64,000 bases of DNA, from assembly GCF_001571265.1 (NCBI RefSeq), contig NZ_BCTL01000001.1, forward strand, positions 1 to 64,000, given 5' to 3'. Shown here piece after piece: positions 54,564-64,000 of the stretch. Each line of letters begins with the position of its first letter. Position 1 is the first letter of the stretch. The notes below the pieces were generated by a model. The model did not search any database and had not been told where the DNA came from. It saw nothing but the letters and a program-made list of their open reading frames with translations. A program made the translations under genes and the position numbers. The stretch is from Cedecea neteri NBRC 105707 = ATCC 33855 (GTDB lineage: Bacteria > Pseudomonadota > Gammaproteobacteria > Enterobacterales > Enterobacteriaceae).

Positions 54564-56231
54564 ATGTTAAAGCGTATTCGCGTTGTCACCATGCTGATGA
54601 TGGTGCTGGTGGTGTTCGCGCTGCTGCAAATCATTTCCGGTGGAATGTTCTTTAATTCGTTAAAAAACAATAATGATAACTTCAAAGTCTCCCGCGAATT
54701 GCGGGTGCAGCAGGCCGAATTAAATCAGGCATGGATCCTGATGTTGCACACGCGCATTAACCTGAGCCGCTCTGCCGCACGCATGATGATGGATCCGGCC
54801 AATAGCCAGAGCGCAGCCAAAACCGATCTGCTGAACAATGCGAAGAAATCCCTCGCCAGCGCCGAGCAACACTACAACAACTTCAAACAGGTTGCGCCCA
54901 TTTCCGCCGAAATGAACACCGTGGTGAAAGATATAGACGGGGATTACCAGGCTTATCATCAGGCGCTTGCGGAGCTGATTGGCTACCTGGAAAGCGGCAA
55001 CATGGATGCCTATTTCGGCCAGTCGACCCAGGGCATGCAGAATGCGCTTGAAAAAGCCTACGACGGCTACCTGGCGCTGAACGATCGCATGTACGAAGCC
55101 TCGTACGTCGACAGCCGCGACGGTTATACCTTTGCCATCTGGCAGCTTGGCATTTTAGCCCTGGCGCTGGCCGCAGTTATTCTGCTGGTCTGGGTCGGTA
55201 TGCGTCAGATTCTCCTTAAGCCGCTGAACGTGGTGATTGGCCATATTCGCGAAATCGCCGCCGGTAACCTGACGGAAAAAATCAACGTTGAAGGAAAAAA
55301 CGAGCTGACTCAGCTTGCCTCCAGCGTACAGCACATGCAGCAGGAGCTGATTACCACGGTCAGCAGCGTGCGTGAAGGATCGGATGCCATTTACAGCGGC
55401 ACCACCGAAATTGCCGCAGGTAATAACGATCTTTCATCCCGTACCGAGCAACAGGCGGCGTCTCTGGAAGAAACCGCCGCCAGCATGGAGCAGCTCACCG
55501 CCACTGTAAAACAGAACGCCGAAAACGCACGTCAGGCTTCGCAGCTTGCGCTGAATGCGTCTGAAACCGCTCAGCGCGGCGGCAAGGTGGTGGATGGCGT
55601 AGTGAAAACCATGCATGACATCGCGGGCTCCTCGAAGAAAATTGCCGACATCATCAGCGTGATTGACGGGATAGCCTTCCAGACCAACATCCTGGCGCTG
55701 AACGCGGCGGTAGAAGCTGCGCGTGCCGGTGAACAGGGGCGCGGTTTTGCGGTGGTGGCCGGGGAAGTGCGTAACTTAGCCAGCCGCAGCGCACAGGCTG
55801 CAAAAGAGATTAAGTCACTGATTGAAGATTCCGTTTCACGCGTGGACACGGGCTCCGTGCTGGTTGAAAGCGCAGGGGAAACCATGAGCGACATCGTGAA
55901 CGCGGTTACGCGGGTCACGGACATCATGGGGGAAATCGCCTCCGCCTCTGATGAGCAAAGCCGGGGGATCGACCAGGTCGCCCTGGCCGTGTCTGAGATG
56001 GACAGAGTGACGCAGCAGAACGCCTCCCTGGTGGAAGAGTCTGCTGCCGCGGCCGCCGCGCTGGAGGAGCAGGCTAGCCGCCTGACTCAGTCGGTCGCGA
56101 CGTTCCGTTTGCAAGGGAATGCGGGTAGTAAAAAACCTGCAGCGGCCGCGCCGGTAGCGCAAAGCCCTGTGGTTCATGCCCCGCGTACTCCGGCCCGGGC
56201 CGGGGATGACGAAAACTGGGAAACTTTCTGA
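54564..56231 (+). CDS. tar: Aspartate chemoreceptor Tar
   Basis: 555 aa. TM1 about 7-30, periplasmic four-helix sensor, TM2 about 190-212, HAMP, methylation helices and kinase-control tip. The aspartate-binding R64, R69 and R73 are at E. coli positions ([15 protein letters not shown]). C-terminal NWETF tethers CheR and CheB. First gene of the second chemotaxis operon, separated from cheW by about 6.7 kb of inserted genes. Confidence 0.95.
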   Translation: MLKRIRVVTMLMMVLVVFALLQIISGGMFFNSLKNNNDNFKVSRELRVQQAELNQAWILMLHTRINLSRSAARMMMDPANSQSAAKTDLLNNAKKSLASAEQHYNNFKQVAPISAEMNTVVKDIDGDYQAYHQALAELIGYLESGNMDAYFGQSTQGMQNALEKAYDGYLALNDRMYEASYVDSRDGYTFAIWQLGILALALAAVILLVWVGMRQILLKPLNVVIGHIREIAAGNLTEKINVEGKNELTQLASSVQHMQQELITTVSSVREGSDAIYSGTTEIAAGNNDLSSRTEQQAASLEETAASMEQLTATVKQNAENARQASQLALNASETAQRGGKVVDGVVKTMHDIAGSSKKIADIISVIDGIAFQTNILALNAAVEAARAGEQGRGFAVVAGEVRNLASRSAQAAKEIKSLIEDSVSRVDTGSVLVESAGETMSDIVNAVTRVTDIMGEIASASDEQSRGIDQVALAVSEMDRVTQQNASLVEESAAAAAALEEQASRLTQSVATFRLQGNAGSKKPAAAAPVAQSPVVHAPRTPARAGDDENWETF

Positions 56232-56273
56232 TCAGATGAATACCGGCCTGCTGGCCGGCAGAGGGAAGCTTTG

Positions 56274-57878
56274 ATGTTAAACCGTATCCGGATCTCGACC
56301 ACGCTTTTCCTGATTTTGATTGTCTGCGGCGTTTTGCAGATTGGCAGTAATGGGTTGTCTTTCTGGGCTTTTCGTGACGATTTCCAGAACCTGAAAAGGG
56401 TTGAGGTTAGCAATCAGCAGCGCGATGCGTTAACCCAAAGCCGGGCCGCGTTACTGCAGGCCAGCAATGCCTTAAACCGGGCGGGCACGCTGACGGCGCT
56501 CAGCTATCCACCGGATGATATCAAACGGCTGATGGCGGAGGCCCGCAGCAGCCTGAAGCAGGCGGATATGCTGTTTAACCAGTTCCTCGAGGTTCCGCAG
56601 ACGGGCGGCGATGTCGAGAAAATGATGGCGTCGACGAAAGAGAGCTATGCGGCGTTCCGGGACGATCTCCAGCATCAGGCTACGTGGCTCGAGAACAACC
56701 AGCTTTCCGACTTTATGACCGCGCCGGTGCAGAAATCGCAGGGCGTTTTTGACGCGAACTTCAATGCCTGGCAGCAGAGCATTAATCAGATTGTGCAAAC
56801 CGCGAGCGGCGACAGCCAGAAGAATTACCATATCTCTGCGGTAATTTTCACCACGGTGACGATTATCGCCGTGGTGCTGCTGCTCGGCTCTCTGGCGTGG
56901 TCGCGCAAGATGATTGTTCAGCCGCTGGCGATTGTCCGTAGCCACTTTGACAGCATTGCCGCCGGGGACCTGGCGAAGCCCATTTCGGTTTTTGGGCGTA
57001 ATGAGATCTCGGAGATATTCGCCAGCCTGAAAAACATGCAGACGGCGTTAAAAGAGACGGTCAGCCAGGTGCGCAGCGGCACTCGCTCAATGCACGCCGG
57101 TATCGGCGAGATTGCCGCAGGCAACAGCGATTTGTCTGCGCGCACCGAGCAGCAGGCGGCTTCGCTGGCCGAGACCGCTGCCAGCATGGAGCAGCTTACG
57201 GCAACCGTGGGGCAGAACGCGGATAACGCTCGCCAGGCGGCTCAACTTTCCCGTAGCGCGGCCGATACCGCGAAGCAGGGCGGACAACAGGCAGCGAATG
57301 TGGCAAACACCATGCGCGACATCGCCGGCAGTTCGCAGAAAATTAGCGATATTACCAGCGTGATTGACGGCATTGCGTTCCAGACCAATATCCTCGCGCT
57401 GAACGCGGCGGTAGAAGCTGCGCGTGCCGGGGAGCAGGGGCGTGGTTTTGCGGTGGTTGCCGGAGAAGTTCGCAACCTTGCCAGCCGCAGCGCCCAGGCG
57501 GCCAAAGAGATCAAAGTCTTAATTGAAGAGTCCGTTGACCGCGTGCAGCAAGGGTCGAAGCTGGTAGATACGGCGGCGACAACGATGGCTGAAATTGTCC
57601 GTTCGGTCACGCAGGTCAACGACATTATGGGCGAAATTGCCTCGGCGTCTGATGAACAGCGTCGTGGCATCGAACAGGTCGCCCAGGCGGTAAGCCAGAT
57701 GGATCAGGTGACACAGCAAAACGCCGCGCTGGTTGAAGAAGCCGCCGGTGCCACCGATGCGCTGGCGGGCCAGGCCGAATATCTCTCCGGCGTGGTGGCC
57801 GTATTTAACCTGAGCGGCGCCGAACCGCAGCCCTCCGCCAGTGAATTTGTCGCTTCCGGAGAATGGGTAACATCTTGA
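56274..57878 (+). CDS. tap: Dipeptide chemoreceptor Tap
   Basis: 534 aa. Strong similarity to E. coli Tap from the start ([27 protein letters not shown]) and through its sensor ([32 protein letters not shown]). Tap detects DppA-bound dipeptides and pyrimidines in E. coli. Lacks the NWETF tail, as does E. coli Tap. ATG 56274 has GAGGG upstream; a TTG one codon earlier is less likely. A 6-bp GC-rich hairpin (56243-56258) stands between tar and tap. Confidence 0.94.
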   Translation: MLNRIRISTTLFLILIVCGVLQIGSNGLSFWAFRDDFQNLKRVEVSNQQRDALTQSRAALLQASNALNRAGTLTALSYPPDDIKRLMAEARSSLKQADMLFNQFLEVPQTGGDVEKMMASTKESYAAFRDDLQHQATWLENNQLSDFMTAPVQKSQGVFDANFNAWQQSINQIVQTASGDSQKNYHISAVIFTTVTIIAVVLLLGSLAWSRKMIVQPLAIVRSHFDSIAAGDLAKPISVFGRNEISEIFASLKNMQTALKETVSQVRSGTRSMHAGIGEIAAGNSDLSARTEQQAASLAETAASMEQLTATVGQNADNARQAAQLSRSAADTAKQGGQQAANVANTMRDIAGSSQKISDITSVIDGIAFQTNILALNAAVEAARAGEQGRGFAVVAGEVRNLASRSAQAAKEIKVLIEESVDRVQQGSKLVDTAATTMAEIVRSVTQVNDIMGEIASASDEQRRGIEQVAQAVSQMDQVTQQNAALVEEAAGATDALAGQAEYLSGVVAVFNLSGAEPQPSASEFVASGEWVTS

Positions 57879-57897
57879 ATGGAATGAAGAAGGCGCT

Positions 57898-58764
57898 ATG
57901 ACATCATCGACGCCCACGGGGCAACAGTCATTAATGCTACAGATGACACAGCGTCTGCCGCTCTCCGACGCGCATTTTCGTCGGATATGCCAGTTGATTT
58001 ACCAGCGCGCGGGAATCGTGCTGGCCGACCACAAACGAGACATGGTTTACAACCGTTTGGTTCGCCGCCTGCGTCTGCTGGGGCTGGATGATTTTGGCCG
58101 CTACTTAGGCATGCTGGAGGCCAACTCCAGCAGCGCCGAGTGGCAGGCGTTTATCAACTCGCTGACCACTAACCTGACCGCTTTTTTTCGCGAAGGACAC
58201 CATTTCCCGATCCTTGCGGAACACGCCCGCAAACGTGCCGGGGACTATAAAGTCTGGAGCGCGGCGGCTTCGACAGGTGAGGAGCCTTATTCCATCGCCA
58301 TTACACTGGCGGATGTGCTGGGGGGCGGGGCTGGTCGCTGGAAGGTTTTTGCCAGCGACATCGACACGCAGGTGCTGGAGAAAGCGCAGAGCGGTGTTTA
58401 TCGCCAGGAAGAATTGAAGACGCTTTCGCCGGTACAGATGCAGCGCTACTTCATGCGCGGCACGGGGCCGCATGAAGGGCTGGTTCGCGTGCGAAGCGAG
58501 CTGTCGAATCATATTGATTTTGCGCCGATCAACCTGCTGGACAAGCAGGCGCCGGTGCCGGGGCCATTTGACGCCATTTTTTGCCGCAATGTGATGATTT
58601 ATTTCGATAAACCTACACAGCAGGCGATTTTGCAGCGCTTTGTTCCGCTGCTGAAACCCGGCGGATTGCTGTTTGCCGGGCATTCGGAGAACTTCAGTAA
58701 CCTCAGCCGTGACTTCTGGCTGCGTGGTCAGACGGTCTATGGCCTGAGTAAGGAAAGAACATGA
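57898..58764 (+). CDS. cheR: Chemotaxis glutamate methyltransferase CheR
   Basis: 288 aa (286 in E. coli). Methylates receptor glutamates with SAM. Helical N-domain (about 15-90) and Rossmann domain with SAM motif [14 protein letters not shown]. The [12 protein letters not shown] and CRNVMIYFD stretches are conserved. Overlaps cheB by 4 nt. Confidence 0.97.
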   Translation: MTSSTPTGQQSLMLQMTQRLPLSDAHFRRICQLIYQRAGIVLADHKRDMVYNRLVRRLRLLGLDDFGRYLGMLEANSSSAEWQAFINSLTTNLTAFFREGHHFPILAEHARKRAGDYKVWSAAASTGEEPYSIAITLADVLGGGAGRWKVFASDIDTQVLEKAQSGVYRQEELKTLSPVQMQRYFMRGTGPHEGLVRVRSELSNHIDFAPINLLDKQAPVPGPFDAIFCRNVMIYFDKPTQQAILQRFVPLLKPGGLLFAGHSENFSNLSRDFWLRGQTVYGLSKERT

Positions 58765-59810
58765 CGAAAATACGTGTCTTATCGGTCGATGACTCTGCGC
58801 TGATGCGGCAGATAATGACGGAAATTATCAACAGTCATAGCGATATGGAAATGGTTGCTACCGCCCCGGACCCGCTGGTGGCGCGCGATCTGATTAAAAA
58901 GTTCAATCCGGATGTGTTAACGCTGGATGTCGAAATGCCGCGCATGGACGGCCTCGACTTCCTGGAGAAGCTGATGCGCCTGAGGCCTATGCCGGTGGTG
59001 ATGGTTTCCTCGCTGACCGGTAAAGGCTCTGAGGTGACGCTGCGCGCGCTGGAACTGGGGGCTATCGACTTCGTGACCAAGCCGCAGTTGGGCATCCGCG
59101 AAGGGATGCTGGCCTACAGCGAAATGATTGCCGAAAAAGTGCGAACGGCCGCCAGGGCTAAGATTGCCGCGCATGCGCCAACCGCGGTGCCTGCGACGCT
59201 GAAAGCCGGGCCGCTGCTTAGCTCGGAAAAATTGATTGCGATTGGGGCTTCAACCGGTGGTACCGAAGCCATCCGCCACGTGCTGCAGCCGCTGCCGCTT
59301 TCCAGCCCGGCGCTGCTGATAACCCAGCATATGCCGCCTGGTTTTACCCGGTCGTTTGCCGAGCGCCTGAATAAGCTCTGTCAGATAAGCGTCAAAGAGG
59401 CGGAAGACGGCGAACGCGTGCTGCCGGGCCATGCCTATATCGCTCCTGGCGATAAGCACATGGAGCTGGCGCGCAGCGGCGCGAACTATCAAATCAAATT
59501 ACATGACGGCCCACCCGTGAACCGGCATCGCCCGGCCGTGGATGTGCTGTTCCATTCGGTGGCGAAACACGCGGGGCGTAACGCCGTGGGTGTGATCCTC
59601 ACCGGGATGGGTAATGACGGTGCCGCCGGGATGCTGGCGATGCACCAGGCAGGGGCGTGGACCATCGCCCAAAACGAAGCAAGTTGTGTGGTGTTCGGCA
59701 TGCCGCGTGAGGCCATCAATTCTGGTGGCGTCAGCGAAGTGGTCGATTTAAGCCAGGTTAGCCAGCAGATGCTGGCGAAAATTAGTGCCGGACAGGCAAT
59801 ACGTATTTAA
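58761..59810 (+). CDS. cheB: Chemotaxis methylesterase/deamidase CheB
   Basis: 349 aa, as in E. coli. Receiver domain with D56; methylesterase domain with catalytic S164 (GASTGGTEA), H190 (TQHMPPGF) and D286 ([10 protein letters not shown]). Reverses CheR methylation and deamidates receptors. Confidence 0.97.
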   Translation: MTKIRVLSVDDSALMRQIMTEIINSHSDMEMVATAPDPLVARDLIKKFNPDVLTLDVEMPRMDGLDFLEKLMRLRPMPVVMVSSLTGKGSEVTLRALELGAIDFVTKPQLGIREGMLAYSEMIAEKVRTAARAKIAAHAPTAVPATLKAGPLLSSEKLIAIGASTGGTEAIRHVLQPLPLSSPALLITQHMPPGFTRSFAERLNKLCQISVKEAEDGERVLPGHAYIAPGDKHMELARSGANYQIKLHDGPPVNRHRPAVDVLFHSVAKHAGRNAVGVILTGMGNDGAAGMLAMHQAGAWTIAQNEASCVVFGMPREAINSGGVSEVVDLSQVSQQMLAKISAGQAIRI

Positions 59811-59814
59811 CTGA

Positions 59815-60219
<405 letters not shown>

Positions 60220-60229
60220 GGAGGCGCAA

Positions 60230-60880
60230 ATGCACTCATCAACAAACCCGGCAACAGAGATACACGAGCATTCACCGACCGATATCATTGCACGTATCGG
60301 CAGCCTGACCCGCATGCTGCGTGACAGCCTGCGTGAGCTGGGGCTCGATCAGGCCATCGCTGAAGCGGCCGAAGCTATTCCTGACGCCCGCGATCGCCTG
60401 GACTATGTCGTGCAGATGACCGCGCAGGCCGCTGAGCGTGCCCTGAACTGCGTGGAGCTGTCTCAGCCTCACCAGAACCAGCTGGAAAGCGAAGCAAAAG
60501 CGCTGAGCGGCCGTTGGGATGCATGGTTTGAAAATCCGATCGAGCTGAAAGATGCGCGTGAACTGGTGACCGATACCCGCAGCTACCTGTCAGGCGTCCC
60601 GGAGCACACCAGCTTCACCAACGCCCAGCTGCTGGAAATCATGATGGCACAGGATTTCCAGGACCTTACCGGTCAGGTTATCAAGCGTATGATGGACGTT
60701 ATCCAGGAGATTGAACGCCAGCTGTTGATGGTGCTGCTGGAAAACATGCCGGAGCCAGACGCTCGCGCTAAGCGCGTGAACGAAGGCTTGCTGAACGGCC
60801 CACAGCTTGATGCTACCGCCGCAGGCGTGGTGGCAAGCCAGGATCAGGTTGATGATTTGCTGGACAGCTTAGGGTTTTAA
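60230..60880 (+). CDS. cheZ: CheY-P phosphatase CheZ
   Basis: 216 aa (214 in E. coli) from ATG 60230 after AAGGAGG; the longer frame overlaps cheY. Long helical hairpin with the catalytic Gln in [10 protein letters not shown], and the C-terminal CheY-binding [12 protein letters not shown]. Last gene of tar-tap-cheRBYZ. Confidence 0.97.
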   Translation: MHSSTNPATEIHEHSPTDIIARIGSLTRMLRDSLRELGLDQAIAEAAEAIPDARDRLDYVVQMTAQAAERALNCVELSQPHQNQLESEAKALSGRWDAWFENPIELKDARELVTDTRSYLSGVPEHTSFTNAQLLEIMMAQDFQDLTGQVIKRMMDVIQEIERQLLMVLLENMPEPDARAKRVNEGLLNGPQLDATAAGVVASQDQVDDLLDSLGF

Positions 60881-60887
60881 AAACACC

Positions 60888-60919
60888 GGCGGCCTCTCGC
60901 GTGCGTGGGGGAGGCCGCC
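60888..60919 (+). terminator. Hairpin after cheZ
   Basis: Perfect 9-bp stem GGCGGCCTC / GAGGCCGCC, 8 nt past the cheZ stop. No T-run follows, so it may be a Rho-assisted terminator or a 3'-end stabiliser before flhB. Confidence 0.55.
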
Positions 60920-61022
60920 GCTTAACGTCAAAATAAACGTACAAAAACGTTTGTAATTCCTCTATTAGCCCAACCGGGCTCTGGCATGCTGTCCTTGAAA
61001 ATGCGGCCACGAGATTGTTGCG

Positions 61023-62174
61023 GTGTCTGAAGATAGCGATCAGGAAAAAACAGAAGCCCCCACGGCCCATCGACTTGAAAAGGCGCGTGAAGAGGGGCAG
61101 ATCCCGCGTTCCCGTGAACTGACTTCCCTGCTGATGTTGCTGGTGGGGCTGTGCATTATCTGGATGGGCGGGGCTTCGCTGGGCAAGATGCTCGGTGCGA
61201 TGCTGTCCGATGGCCTGCACTTTGACCATAAAATCATCAACGACCCCAGCCTGGTTGTGAATCAGATTAGCCACTTGATAAAGCTTGCCGTGATGGCGCT
61301 GCTGCCGCTGATTTCCGGCCTGGTTATTGTGGCGATAGCCGCGCCGATGCTGTTGGGCGGGGTGAATTTCAGCTCAAAAGCTATTCAGTTTAATCTCGGC
61401 AAGCTCAATCCGATTACCGGGATTAAGCGGATGTTTTCCATGCAGACGGCGGCGGAACTGCTGAAAGCAATGCTGAAAGCGGTTCTGGTGGGCTGCGTGG
61501 CCGGCTGGTATTTGTGGCACAACTGGCCGGCGATGATGCGCCTGATGAGTGAGTCCCCGGTGACCGCGCTTGCCAGCGCGCTCAACATGGTAGCGCTTTG
61601 CGCCCTGCTGGTGATTCTGGGCCTCATCCCGATGGTGGGCTTTGACGTCTTCTTCCAGATTTACAGCCACATTAAAAAGTTACGCATGACCCGTCAGGAT
61701 ATTCGTGACGAGTACAAACAGAACGAGGGCGATCCGCACATTAAAGGGCGTATTCGTCAGCAGCAGAGAGCGATCGCGCGCCGCCGCATGATGGCAGATG
61801 TGCCAAAAGCTGACGTTATCGTGACGAACCCGACCCACTATGCGGTAGCCCTGCAGTACGACGAAAACAAAATGAGTGCGCCCAAAGTCCTGGCGAAAGG
61901 CGCCGGACTGATCGCTCAGCGCATTAAAGAAATTGGCAATGAAAACCGCATCCCGATGCTGGAAGCCCCTCCGCTGGCGCGTGCGCTGTACCGCCATGCG
62001 GAAATAGGCCAACAGATCCCCGGCCAGCTTTATTCTGCCGTGGCGGAAGTGCTGGCCTGGGTCTGGCAGCTGCGCCGCTGGCGCGTGGCGGGCGGCTTAA
62101 TTCCGAAGAAACCTGAAAATCTGCCGGTGCCTGAGGCGCTGGACTTTGCAAACGAGAAGGACTCCGATGGCTAA
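61023..62174 (+). CDS. flhB: Flagellar type III export switch protein FlhB
   Basis: 383 aa with a GTG start as in E. coli. Four membrane segments (about 30-210) and a cytoplasmic domain that self-cleaves between N269 and P270 in the intact NPTH motif, switching export from rod/hook to filament substrates. Overlaps flhA by 8 nt. Confidence 0.97.
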   Translation: MSEDSDQEKTEAPTAHRLEKAREEGQIPRSRELTSLLMLLVGLCIIWMGGASLGKMLGAMLSDGLHFDHKIINDPSLVVNQISHLIKLAVMALLPLISGLVIVAIAAPMLLGGVNFSSKAIQFNLGKLNPITGIKRMFSMQTAAELLKAMLKAVLVGCVAGWYLWHNWPAMMRLMSESPVTALASALNMVALCALLVILGLIPMVGFDVFFQIYSHIKKLRMTRQDIRDEYKQNEGDPHIKGRIRQQQRAIARRRMMADVPKADVIVTNPTHYAVALQYDENKMSAPKVLAKGAGLIAQRIKEIGNENRIPMLEAPPLARALYRHAEIGQQIPGQLYSAVAEVLAWVWQLRRWRVAGGLIPKKPENLPVPEALDFANEKDSDG

Positions 62175-64000
62175 TCTGGCTGCGATGTTGCGCCTGCCGG
62201 GCAACATGAAATCTGGGCAATGGCAAATTCTTGCGGGACCGGTACTGATCCTGCTGATTCTGTCGATGATGGTGCTGCCGCTGCCGCCGTTTGTCCTCGA
62301 CCTGCTGTTTACCTTTAACATCGCGCTGTCGATCATGGTGTTGCTGGTGGCGATGTTCACCCAGCGCACGCTGGACTTCGCGGCTTTCCCTACCATTCTG
62401 CTGTTTACCACTTTGCTGCGCCTGGCGCTGAACGTCGCCTCTACCCGTATTATCCTGCTGGAAGGGCATACCGGTGCCGCGGCGGCGGGTAAAGTGGTTG
62501 AGGCGTTTGGCCACTTCCTGGTGGGCGGTAACTTTGCCATCGGTATCGTGGTGTTTATCATCCTGGTTATCATCAACTTTATGGTTATCACCAAGGGTGC
62601 AGGGCGTATCGCCGAAGTGGGCGCGCGTTTTGTGCTGGACGGGATGCCGGGTAAACAGATGGCTATCGATGCCGACCTGAACGCCGGGATCATTGGCGAA
62701 GAGGAAGCGAAAAAACGCCGTTCTGAAGTGACCCAGGAGGCTGACTTCTACGGCTCAATGGACGGGGCAAGTAAGTTTGTGCGCGGCGACGCCGTGGCCG
62801 GGCTTATCATCATGGTGATTAACGTGGTCGGCGGCCTGATGGTCGGCGTTATCCAGCACGATATGGCGATGGGCGCGGCGGCACAAAGCTATACGCTGCT
62901 GACCATCGGTGACGGCCTGGTGGCGCAGATCCCCGCGCTGGTGATCTCCACCGCTGCGGGCGTGATCGTTACCCGCGTGGCGACTGACCAGGACGTCGGT
63001 GAGCAGATGGTCACCCAGCTGTTCAATAATCCGCGCGTAATGCTGCTGGCCGCTGGCGTGCTGGGGCTGCTCGGCATGGTGCCGGGGATGCCGAACTTTG
63101 TTTTCCTGCTGTTTACCGCCGCACTGCTGGGCTTAGCCTGGTGGATGCGTGGTCGCCAGATGGCCGCGCCGGAAGCGCCTCAGCCGGTGAAAATGCCGGA
63201 TAATAATCAGGCCGTGGAAGCGACCTGGAATGACGTGCAGCTGGAAGATCCGCTGGGCATGGAAGTGGGCTATCGCCTGATTCCGATGGTCGATTTCCAG
63301 CAGGACGGCGAGCTGCTGGGCCGTATTCGCAGTATTCGTAAAAAATTCGCTCAGGAGATGGGGTTCCTGCCGCCGGTGGTGCATATCCGCGACAATATGG
63401 ATCTGCCTCCTGCACGTTACCGTATTCTGATGAAGGGCGTAGAAATCGGCAGCGGGGATGCTTACCCGGGCCGCTGGCTGGCAATTAACCCCGGCACGGC
63501 CGCCGGGACGTTACCGGGCGAGGCGACAATTGATCCGGCCTTTGGCCTTGCGGCTATCTGGATTGAAAGCGCATTGAAAGAGCAGGCGCAGATTCAGGGC
63601 TTCACCGTGGTTGAAGCGAGTACCGTGGTGGCAACGCACCTGAACCACCTTATCGGGCAGTTTGCGCCGGAGCTTTTTGGCCGCCAGGAAGCGCAGCAGC
63701 TGCTTGATCGCGTCACGCAGGAAATGCCTAAGCTGACCGAAGACCTGATCCCAGCGGTGGTGACGCTGACCACGCTGCATAAAGTGTTGCAAAACTTGCT
63801 TGAAGAGAAGGTGCCGATCCGCGATATGCGTACCATTCTCGAAACGCTGGCGGAGCATGCGCCTATTCAGAGCGATCCGCATGAATTGACCGCCGTGGTT
63901 CGCGTGGCGCTGGGCAGGGCTATCACGCAGCAATGGTTCCCAGGCACCGGCGAAGTTCAGGTCATTGGGCTGGATGCCTCGCTTGAGCGTCTGCTGCTGC
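62167..64000 (+). CDS. flhA: Flagellar export gate protein FlhA (3' end outside the window)
   Basis: The first 611 codons of about 692; the frame runs uninterrupted to the window edge. Begins MANLAAMLRLPGNMKSGQWQ, overlapping the flhB stop. Eight N-terminal membrane segments (about 20-325) with the FHIPEP-type signature RIAEVGARFVLDGMPGKQMAIDADLNAG, then the cytoplasmic ring domain. Forms the export gate that takes in FliS-flagellin and FliT-FliD complexes. Confidence 0.96.
   Translation, partial: MANLAAMLRLPGNMKSGQWQILAGPVLILLILSMMVLPLPPFVLDLLFTFNIALSIMVLLVAMFTQRTLDFAAFPTILLFTTLLRLALNVASTRIILLEGHTGAAAAGKVVEAFGHFLVGGNFAIGIVVFIILVIINFMVITKGAGRIAEVGARFVLDGMPGKQMAIDADLNAGIIGEEEAKKRRSEVTQEADFYGSMDGASKFVRGDAVAGLIIMVINVVGGLMVGVIQHDMAMGAAAQSYTLLTIGDGLVAQIPALVISTAAGVIVTRVATDQDVGEQMVTQLFNNPRVMLLAAGVLGLLGMVPGMPNFVFLLFTAALLGLAWWMRGRQMAAPEAPQPVKMPDNNQAVEATWNDVQLEDPLGMEVGYRLIPMVDFQQDGELLGRIRSIRKKFAQEMGFLPPVVHIRDNMDLPPARYRILMKGVEIGSGDAYPGRWLAINPGTAAGTLPGEATIDPAFGLAAIWIESALKEQAQIQGFTVVEASTVVATHLNHLIGQFAPELFGRQEAQQLLDRVTQEMPKLTEDLIPAVVTLTTLHKVLQNLLEEKVPIRDMRTILETLAEHAPIQSDPHELTAVVRVALGRAITQQWFPGTGEVQVIGLDASLERLLL

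Overview
The window is a chromosomal segment of an enterobacterium (Enterobacteriaceae, close to but outside Escherichia/Salmonella; the genus cannot be fixed from this sequence alone). Nearly every backbone gene is recognisable as its E. coli orthologue, at or near the E. coli length and with key residues at E. coli numbering (CheY D57, CheB S164, Tar R64/R69/R73, SdiA W67/Y71/D80). It is the flagellar and chemotaxis 'region II/III' of the chromosome. Accessory genes are inserted at several joints of the backbone.

Layout: (1) 1-5200: amyA, then fliT-fliS-fliD on the minus strand, divergent from fliC; both flagellar promoters fit sigma28. The flagellin is very short (277 aa) and has lost most of its variable outer domains. 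(2) 5350-13100: a probable flagellin-modification island between fliC and fliA. It holds a DxD glycosyltransferase, an 1118-aa methyltransferase-TPR-GT41 (OGT/SPINDLY-like) fusion, a VioA-type sugar aminotransferase, a SAM methyltransferase and an ATP-grasp ligase. (3) 13486-24900: conserved backbone fliA, fliZ, cystine transport (tcyJ, dcyD, tcyL, tcyN), a class III CoA-transferase-like gene, sdiA, yecF, uvrY-uvrC, pgsA, and tRNA-Gly/Cys/Leu. (4) 25000-41500: the E. coli order yecA-ftnA-yecR-yecJ-ftnB-uspC, interrupted by accessory blocks. These are a repeat+BRCT protein, an orphan phage lysozyme and a hydrolase next to the tRNAs; a NupC-type transporter, a DUF3574 lipoprotein and an MFS carrier; and a chemoreceptor without a periplasmic domain beside a five-gene peptide ABC transporter. 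(5) 41500-47900: flhDC with a long 5' regulatory region, then motA-motB-cheA-cheW. (6) 47900-54440: an insertion at the junction of the two chemotaxis operons, made of a dicarboxylate/amino-acid symporter and a four-gene archaic (Csu-type, spore-coat-U) chaperone-usher pilus operon. (7) 54500-64000: tar, tap, cheR, cheB, cheY, cheZ, then flhB and flhA (cut by the window end).

Together these genes run a flagellar hierarchy: FlhD4C2 as master activator, FliA and FliZ as second tier, and sigma28 promoters at fliC, fliD, tar and the orphan receptor. The filament subunit, its chaperones (FliS, FliT), its cap (FliD), a likely glycosylation system, the stator and the complete chemotaxis pathway are encoded side by side. 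The most unusual parts are the GT41 fusion and its aminosugar partners, the receptor without a sensor domain beside the peptide transporter, and the pilus operon lodged inside the chemotaxis region.
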